Source of the DNA: Xenoacremonium recifei
Taxonomy: Eukaryota > Ascomycota > Sordariomycetes > Hypocreales > Nectriaceae
DNA length: 64,000 nt
Direction: 5' to 3'
Assembly: GCA_012184525.1 (NCBI GenBank)
Contig: WOFQ01000001.1
Span: 434,001-498,000, forward strand
The translations under genes and the position numbers were made by a program. Positions within the stretch are counted from its first letter, which is position 1; every line of letters starts with the position of its first letter. Shown here one piece after another: positions 56,711 through 64,000 of the stretch. The notes under the pieces were generated by a model. It did no database searches, was not told the origin of the DNA, and worked only from the letters and a program-made list of their open reading frames with translations.

Positions 56711-58207
56711 TTAGACATCCAGTTGATCCTTGGCTGGCGAGACCTCGTAAGTCTTTGTCACCATGATGCCATCTTGCTGCGAACTCTGCTGGCTGGTGGT
56801 GCTGCCAGCACGAATGTCGTTCTTGAAGGCATTGTGGTAGCTGGTTTGGACGATATGCTCCTCGCTGGAGTTGTCGCCCAGCTCCGTCATACCCTTATGG
56901 TGGTGGCGGCTCGTCGATAAGCTGTGGGCAATCCCAGAGCCGCCAATTGTTGCCAAGGGATAGCCGTACTTGTTTACGTAGCCACTAGATTTGTCTTTAC
57001 TGCTGCCCTTGCTAGAGATGAGCCAGCGCGTGGCGGAGAAGAGAGGCTTAATTGCGGCGGCGTTGACGGCGATGATTCCGACGAACTGGATTCTCGAGTT
57101 AGCAATTTTATTAAGGGCAAAGGAGAACATGCGTGGTCATACTGTCTCTCTAATAGCCCAGATGGTGCTAACATTGATTCCCTTGATGTCCCGAAGCGAC
57201 AAGATGCATCGAAGGAGAGTGGCAATCATAATGAAGATACCAGAGCAGAGAAGAAGGCCAATGATCAGCTTGCGCTGAATGCTAAGCTTGACCTTCCATA
57301 GCAGAGGTAGCGGAATGCAGACAATGACGAAGTCGGTCCTGGGTTGTTCAGCATTATGTTTACTATACAAGTCAGAACTCCTTGCAGCTTACGAAATGTT
57401 AAGCACCACCAGGGTGATATAGTTAGCAACTGCAAGAGTGCACTTATCTGGAAACAAAATCAGACCACGTCTTGTCGAAACAAGGCTTACTGCTTACCTC
57501 CAGGATTCGGATAGACCTGCCAATTCTTCTGTACAGGCGTGCAGTGCCCCCAGATGACACAAATAACACCGATGTAGGCAAGGATAGCAGCGACCTGCGT
57601 CCACTTGACAAGCTTTGCCTGCCTCAAGCCGAGACTGTTCCATGCCGGTCAGCAAGAAAAGACGATGAGACAGTAATTGGTCAAAGGAAACGTACGTCAT
57701 GCGGTGATAGAAGCACAAGATGCAGCCTTTGAGACACCAAATGAGTGTTACGTAGAAGTTCCAACCGGCCAAAAGGCATTTGGAACCAAACTCGAGCTTC
57801 TTGATCTCGGCATCTGAAAGGGTAGCGCCGACCTCATCCGTGACACCGATGTTTGTTCCGTTCTGGCCTGATGTAGAAGTCAGCACAACATGATGCAGTA
57901 CGATGCAGTCGACCAACAGGTCGGCAAGGATTGGGGGCGGTGTCCATACCGATGAGTTCCAACATGGTCAGTTCCGCCTTCACCCACGCATGTCAGCTAT
58001 GCACAATGTGCAACACAATGGGGGCTCGTATTCAAAAGGATGCACACATACCGTCCAGAAAACCAGTGCCAACACAGCAAAGTAGTCATCGCCCTGCCAT
58101 CCCTTGAATCCCACAGCTTTCCACCGTGCAAAGTATCGCAGCAATAGGATCACCACGCCAAGGCCGTACTCTGTCCACGCCTCCTTCTGAAAGGGCGTTG
58201 CAGCCAT
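56711..58207 (-). CDS. Pth11-like / fungal rhodopsin-domain membrane receptor
   Basis: Seven exons: 58207..58052, 57977..57950, 57867..57696, 57634..57498, 57447..57393, 57338..57143 and 57085..56711, giving 372 residues. Seven spans are expected. The CFEM domain of classic Pth11 is absent. Typical blocks are rebuilt by splicing: WQGDDYFAVLALVFWT-AELTMLELIG, then KCLLAGWNFYVTLIWCLKGC, HRMT-LGLRQAKLVKW and IWGHCTPVQKNWQVYPNPG. The later half gives CTLAVANYITLVVLNIS-TDF, PLPLLWKVKLSIQRKL and FVGIIAVNAAAIKPLFS. The cytosolic tail is Ser/Gly/His-rich. The second exon is only 28 nt. Such proteins are put forward as sensors of surface or chemical cues; the ligand is unknown. Confidence 0.9.
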
Positions 58208-60200
58208 GGCTGTATATGTTTGTTGGTTCTGTGCTTGCTAAAGACAACAACACAAGCAAGCTAAAGATGCTGCGTGAGGGGATACCAAAGGATTAAAAGA
58301 AAGGATCTGAGTGCCAAAGGCTCAATGCAAAGAGACGGCTGCGGCTGAGAACCAAGCCAAGCGACTGCCAGCCAAGAGCAAATGTCTGGAACCGACTCTC
58401 ATCTAGTGCAATCACAGCGCCCCAATGCAATGGTGGTGTCAACCGTGTAATTCGAATTGTTAGTCCAGGAGAGGCGCAATGTCGATGTGGGTCGAAGTCT
58501 TCCGTCGGAACAGAAAGATCAAGACGAGAAGCGCAGAACCAACGCCTCTGAGCGCTTGTTGGTTATGAACCTCCTCCTCATCAGGGTGAGGCAGATTGAA
58601 ACTCGTCCTAGCAGGCCGCGAGCCTCGACCCAGGGTTGCATCTCATTCCCCTTCAGAAAAGATCGTCATGCTGGCGCTGATGTCGGAGTGGCCTGAGCAT
58701 GTCAGTCGGCTCCGGCACTGATGAAGCAATCCACTGGCGGAACTGTCAGCGTCAGGGGAGGGGGCAGCGAGCGCACGTCTCTAGGCCTGATCCGTGTATC
58801 TGCATGGAAGCGGTCACTGGCGCATCGCCATCGACGAGACATGGTTGTTGAGTCAGGGCGTGCGTCAGGGCACTTGGCTTGGCCCAGCCCAGGGGAGGAT
58901 CCGTTGTCGAATCCGGATATTGCAAGCTTCGATGGCCGTTGAACCCGGACCGGACTCGACTGGACCAGCTGCATTACTCGGACACAGCACGATGGGAGCA
59001 TGATAGGGCAGAATCCGGGACCGTGGCCGAGTATGAGGCGTCTGCTAGCCCAGGCACCAGAAGCCGGCGTAGAGGCTAGCCAGGCCAGCCAGAATTAGAC
59101 CTGCGGTGCTTCTGTGCATCCATGACTGAATAAACGCACATGCTGCTGGAGTGTGGCAGTGAGCTAGAACAAGTTACAGCACCCCTGTCTTTACTGTTGA
59201 CGCGCTAGGATGTCCCCGGTCCGCTCGAGTTGTGCGAGTTTCTCTTCTTCGCAGGCATTCCGAAACTCTGGGCGTCCTTAGCTCGCCTTCTCTTGACGAT
59301 CCAGACGGAGCAGCCTCTCCTGCTAGCCCTAGCTATCACCACAGAAGTCCAAATGGCTGCGGATCCGACCCCAACCCTCCAGCGGTTCTGGAGACGGAGC
59401 CCGGCAGCCCATGGCTCGGTGATCTGCGCTGCCCGCCCGTCCCCGGCTGCGCCAGAAAGGGGACCAGATGGGGACTTCTGGGGTCGCATCCTGGTAAAAG
59501 CCCCTCTCCTGGCGGCCTGCTAGTCATTCATCACCAACGCGGCCAGGGGTTGCTGCACGCTCAGACATCAACGATCCTATCGCAACACTGAGCCAACCTC
59601 TCAGCTCCGCGCCCCTTCCCAAGCAACGCGGCTGCTTGCGTCGTAATTCTACAGTACCGCATAAATAAGGTGTCTCCTGGGGCTGCGACTCCTCATCTGT
59701 GCGCCCGCCCGTTGCAACGTCCCAGGTGAAAAGGGCGCCAGCGTGCTTTGAAAACCACAGTCCGGTTGGGCCTCCGATTGGACATCCCTGCCCGCTCGCA
59801 CCCTCACGGTGCATCTCGCATTTCGTCCAGTCCGGGGCCTCCCTGGCCAGATCTTGACTTCCATCTGACCGATTGGCAGGTTGGCTCGTTTGTGCTGCAC
59901 TCGATGTTTCGCCGTCCTGCTACGGCTAGTTCGTTAAATCGCACCCGTGTAGAGACCAGGCGCCCCTGACGATTCCCTGGGAGATCTCAATCTAAGAATG
60001 GCCAGTTGTCTCGGCAGTGAAACGGTGCGGCACGATGCACTGCATAAGTTATAACGTTTCACGAGATGTGTCTCTATGCAACGTCTCGATATATAAGATA
60101 CAGGGAGGAGGCGGAAGACTACGGATAGAGTTTCTGCAACGCAATTTCTGCTACTCCGTCCTTGATTTGAAACTGTTTTACTTTGCCCACGTTAGGTAAC
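58208..60200. other. Long GC-rich intergenic region with a TATA-like box
   Basis: About 2 kb between divergent genes. Overlapping frames on both strands around 59200-59900 follow from high GC and few stops; none resembles a protein. TATATAAG at 60090-60097 is about 105 bp before the GMC oxidoreductase start codon and fits a core promoter. Confidence 0.5.
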
Positions 60201-62354
60201 ATGGCTAGCTCTGACCTGGAATACGATTTCATCGTCTGCGGGTGAGTTGTGAACACTTCGCATTAGGCTCTTCAGTGTCTCCAGAAACGGCGTCTCCCTG
60301 AAGATCAATTCCCCCTTTAGCCACTGAGAGTCTCTAACAATCTTCTTTGGTCAACAGTGGCGGCACTTCTGGCTGTGTGGTCGCAGGTCGACTGGCTGAG
60401 GATGCTGGAACCAAGGTTCTTGTCATTGAGGCTGGCCAGCACAACGAGCATCTCGAGAATGTTCACATGGTTGGCGGGTGAGTACTATAATTTTGGGTTG
60501 TATGCTTCGGCTCCCCTTTACTGACTCGTATTCTTCCCAAGCTGGTCCCAGAACTTTGACAAGGAGACTGACTGGAACGTCATCTCCGAGCCCGGCACCT
60601 CGGTCAACAACCGTCAGGTCAAGCTGAGCAGAGGCAAGTTTCTGGGCGGCTGCTCTGGCTGCAACGGTACGCTGTGTGTTCGCGGCGCCCGTCAGGACTT
60701 TGATGATTGGGGCCTGGAGGGCTGGAGTGGCGACGAAGTTTGGAAGTACATGAACAAGGTAAGAAAAAGAAATTCTCTTTTCCAGTTCCTGCATTCCCCT
60801 CCACTGCCCTGCAGCATCGACATACATCCCTTTACCCGTCACACCCTCGAATCTGACTCCCCACGTGGAATATTCTCCGATTGAGTTTGCACCAACACTC
60901 CCTTGCAGCTCAATTGAGCCTATATAACTTGCAGTTTGACTAACATTGTTGTCTAGGCCGAGACCTTCCATACCAAGGATTGGTTTGAGGCTGACAAGGA
61001 GAACCACGGCTATGATGGCCACCTCCACACCGAGCCGCACGATCTGGCCCCCATCTCCAACCTCATCAAGGACTCGATGGTGTCCAAGGGGCTCCCCCTA
61101 GACCCCGACATGTTCGCCCATGGCAACAACCCTCACGGATGCGGCCATGCCACTCGAACCGTCTACAAGGGTCTGCGGACAACTGGTGCCGATTTTGTCA
61201 CCAACCCGACCCCTAACAATGTTCACCTTATGGTCGAGACACACGTCGACAAAGTGATCATTGAAAAGGGTGAGGATGGCCAACTCAAGGCCACTGGAGT
61301 CCGTGCCGTTAAGCCCGATGGCAGTGTCATCGAGGTCAAAGCCCGCAAGGAGGTCATCGTCAGCGGTGGCTCCTACTGTAGCCCCAACATCCTCAACCGC
61401 TCAGGCATCGGAGCCAAGGAGGAACTCGACAAGCACGGCATTACCACGCTTGTCAATCTCCCCGGTGTCGGCAAGAACTTGATGGACCACCTCATCGTCT
61501 TCATGTTCTACGAGACCGAGAAGGCTGGTCTTACTAATGACCACCTCGTCTACCACGGTCCTGACGCCTTTGCGAAGACCTACGCACTGTGGAAGGAGAA
61601 GACGGAGGGTTTCTTATCTAGCTTCCCCTTCGGTATCTTTGCCTTTGCCCGGCTCGATGAGCGTCTGAAGGACTCTGAGCTGTGGAACAAGGCTCCTCGC
61701 AAGGAGGGCCGAGACCCCATGGGCCTGCTCCCCAACCAGCCCAACATCGAGTACTTCACTACGGAGTGCTACGGTGGCCCCAAGCAATTTGACCAGTTCC
61801 CCATCAACGGTGAGCATGCCTTTAGCATTATTGCTGAGCTGTTTGCACCCAAGTCACGCGGCACTGTCACTCTCCGCAGTGCCGATCCCCTTGCAGTTCC
61901 TGTTGTTGACTGCAACTATCTGGCTGATCCCCTCGATGTCGAGGTTCTGGCTGAGGCATGCCGGTTTGCCAACGAGATCGTCATGGACGGTGCCGGCACC
62001 AAGGACATTGTCAAGGGCTCGTGGCCCGCTGATCTTACGCACCACAAGTACACTAGCCGAGAAGACTGGAAGCCATATGTTCGCGACAACGCCACAACTT
62101 GTAAGTGTCAACACCACGACGTAACTACTGCATCCTAACAAGACCCAGGCTACCATGCTGCTGGCACCTGCGCTATGGGCAAGGAGTCGGATCCCAACTC
62201 CGTTGTTAACGAAAAACTGCAGGTCAAGGGTGTCAAGGGTCTCCGAGTTGCAGACTGCAGCATCATGCCCGTCCTGAACGGTGGACACACTCAAGTCCCC
62301 GCTTACGGCATCGGCGAAAAGGCTGCTGATCTTATTAAAGCAGCTTGGGCTTGA
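60201..62354 (+). CDS. GMC (glucose-methanol-choline) FAD oxidoreductase, probably intracellular
   Basis: It oxidises an alcohol or sugar with FAD. Exons are 60201..60241, 60358..60477, 60542..60758, 60957..62100 and 62149..62354, giving 575 residues. The first splice forms the nucleotide-binding loop DFIVCGGGTSGCVVAGRLAE. Next come KFLGGCSGCNGTLCVRGARQ (GMC signature 1), EVIVSGGSYCSPNILNRSGI (signature 2), then VGKNLMDHL. The active-site end reads CYHAAGTCAMG across the last splice, followed by NGGHTQVPAYGIGEKAADLI. No signal peptide precedes the FAD loop, unlike secreted glucose oxidase, so it is more like cytosolic or peroxisomal alcohol oxidases. Codons are strongly C/G-ending, suggesting high expression. 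Substrate unknown. Confidence 0.94.
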
Positions 62355-62900
62355 AAAGGCAGGCGGACATGATGCAGCTTGTGCTAAAGAAGTCATATCA
62401 AGCTTAATGTCCCGAAGGATGAGGCGAACACTTCGGAAACGCAGATCTAAAGCATAACTAACGATAGCGAAAATTAAATGCCTGGGCACTTCCCCGTTTC
62501 AGATATCATAAGATGTCACTTGAACCATGTTAATGTCCCGTTGAGAGCGTTTCTTAGTGAGTCTCACATTACCCCGTGGAAACCGGTCCGCCGTAGCCGC
62601 GTAAATCAACGAATTTTAGTGCCTGCAGTGGGGGTAAACCCGGCACTCGCTACCAGAATGCGATATTTATTTATGACTGTATTAAGAAGCTGACGGTGGA
62701 TATCGACAGCGGCTACGGAAACGGTTCAGTCTCCAGTATTCGGACCGCCGTGGTGGCTGATCTCCATCTCAGGGCCAGACAATGCCCCAAGCTCAACGGC
62801 CTCGGTCCCTCCCCCTGAACTCCCCGGTCATGCAAAACGTAATCGTGAAAAAAGTCCCGTCTTCCGAGGTCCACCACATGCTTGCTTGGCCCGCAATGCA
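62355..62900. other. Intergenic region between convergent genes
   Basis: About 550 bp holding the terminators of the GMC gene and of the ceramidase. No gene recognised. Confidence 0.5.
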
Positions 62901-64000
62901 TCAGGACAAGACAAAGCTGTCACTTGTGCCTGTGAACGACGTGATGGTGCCCAGGAGGCTCTTGGAGTCTCCGTAGTACTTGATGCGGTAAGTCCCAGCT
63001 TCGGCATTGCCTGACGTCTCCCAGCTGATGATGACTTCGCTGTATCCGAGCAGTGTGTTCGTCCGCTCCCATGTGTAGACAAGGAACCAGTCTGAATCAT
63101 CGCGCACTTGCACCCAGGATCCGTCGGTGAGTTGTTCAACTGCCGCAAATGTCTCCTCCTGGCGCAGGTTGTTCCGGGGATTTGCTGCCTGGAAAGTCGC
63201 ATTGACCACTGCGCCAAGCGAGTATGAGGAGTCTGGTTGCGAGAGCACTTTTCCAAACGATGATCCAATGGGCGCATTGTCTACGACGACTCCCGTAATG
63301 AAGGACAATGAGTCATTCCTGTTGTCTGGTGGCAAAGGTCCTTCATCAGGGACGGTGGTCGAGTCTGGCGCCAGATACTTCAAATTGCTAACTGTGAGGT
63401 TGATATAAGCGTCCAACTCATGCTGGCCGTAAAGTGTCGATGCGCCTTCGTATCGCTGGATCTCATACTCCTCGGGCGTTGCAACGTAATGTGCATAAGT
63501 GTTCGCAGGGCTACCAAGCACAACAATCGGATCGTCGACAAAGGTCGCCGCCTCTGTGCTTACCGCATCTCGCCATCTTCTACCACTCATGGTAGTCACT
63601 TCGCTGGCACTGACGATGATGAGCAACTGGCCAACACGCAGGACCTGAATATCGACAATGTTAGGCGTCCAAGCATACGGCTCTGACATCTGACCGACAT
63701 CCAAGAGGATCGGCTTGGGCGCTTGACAGGCCTTCTGCTGAGCGGTAGGCTCTTTGAGAAGACCGGAGACAACAGCCCACAGCGGATTGGCATCTGGAGA
63801 ACCGCTGTCTGCCTGAGTGAAGTCAAACGCTCCGGGCCAGTCCGTAGTGCCGGCAGCAAATGAGTAGCCTAACGCTGCTTGGCAGGTCATAGCACTGGTA
63901 CCGTTCGGGAGCACGAATTTCCAGAAGCTCATGTCATGGAAGAAGTGGAACGCTTTGACAGTGCTACCGACAACGGGAGTTGAGCTGGAGTCGAGAGCAT
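62901..64000 (-). CDS. Neutral/alkaline ceramidase, C-terminal part (5' end outside window)
   Basis: It hydrolyses the amide bond of ceramide to sphingosine and fatty acid, usually as a secreted or membrane enzyme. The frame is open from base 64000 to the stop at 62901, about 366 residues. Recognisable blocks are DWPGAFDFTQADSG, CQAPKPILLDVGQM, VDIQVLRVGQLLIIVSASEVTTMSGRR, YAHYVATPEEYEIQRYEGAS and TLYGQHELDAYI. The C-terminal beta domain follows: FAAVEQLTDGSWVQVRDDSD, then WERTNTLLGYSEVIISWE, AGTYRIKYYGDSKSLLG and TITSFTGTSDSFVL. The zinc-binding His residues and catalytic Ser region lie upstream, outside the window. No intron is seen in this part. Confidence 0.93.
   Translation of the reverse strand, partial: ALDSSSTPVVGSTVKAFHFFHDMSFWKFVLPNGTSAMTCQAALGYSFAAGTTDWPGAFDFTQADSGSPDANPLWAVVSGLLKEPTAQQKACQAPKPILLDVGQMSEPYAWTPNIVDIQVLRVGQLLIIVSASEVTTMSGRRWRDAVSTEAATFVDDPIVVLGSPANTYAHYVATPEEYEIQRYEGASTLYGQHELDAYINLTVSNLKYLAPDSTTVPDEGPLPPDNRNDSLSFITGVVVDNAPIGSSFGKVLSQPDSSYSLGAVVNATFQAANPRNNLRQEETFAAVEQLTDGSWVQVRDDSDWFLVYTWERTNTLLGYSEVIISWETSGNAEAGTYRIKYYGDSKSLLGTITSFTGTSDSFVLS

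Noticed and set aside
59205..59900. Several overlapping frames on both strands
   Set aside because: High GC and stop-poor sequence explains them; they are Pro/Arg/Gly-rich with no domain.

Overview
The window reads as nuclear DNA of a filamentous ascomycete, most likely a Sordariomycete. Genes are broken by many 45-100 nt introns with GTRAGT-like donors and CTAAC/CTGAT-like branch sites. The gene content (HET domain, Zn2Cys6 regulators, PDR-type ABC pump, Pth11-like receptor, siderophore transporter, ferric reductase) is typical of such fungi. Exon boundaries were worked out by hand from frame continuity and splice signals, not from transcripts.

Left arm (1-9.4 kb), an allorecognition-like accessory region. 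A kinase-like gene and a HET-domain gene lie in the same orientation on the minus strand. They are joined by seven consecutive 3-nt exons separated by 53-72 nt introns, all in phase 0, so they probably form one kinase-HET fusion. A divergent second kinase-like gene shares an intron at the same place in the kinase fold. A small two-membrane-span coiled-coil protein follows. Both kinases have an altered HRD motif (HGD and HVD).

Middle (10-32 kb): ACH1, a repeat-rich Myb-like protein, a ferric reductase, a 'modin'-like membrane protein, a Gly-rich protein, a siderophore-iron transporter with two SreA/Sre1-type GATA elements in its promoter, a SAP/HeH-like protein and a Zn2Cys6 regulator.

Sugar-related stretch (32-42 kb): an atypical SDR, an aldose 1-epimerase, a seven-exon MFS sugar transporter divergent from an aldo-keto reductase, and a Zn2Cys6 regulator. 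The divergent promoter carries three helically phased CreA-type sites.

Right arm (42-64 kb): a four-exon membrane protein of unknown function, a secreted phospholipase C, a membrane-anchored multicopper oxidase followed by a full-size PDR-type ABC transporter, a Pth11-like seven-span receptor, a cytosolic GMC oxidoreductase and the 3' part of a neutral ceramidase. Ferric reductase, siderophore transporter and possibly the multicopper oxidase give the window a scattered iron theme.
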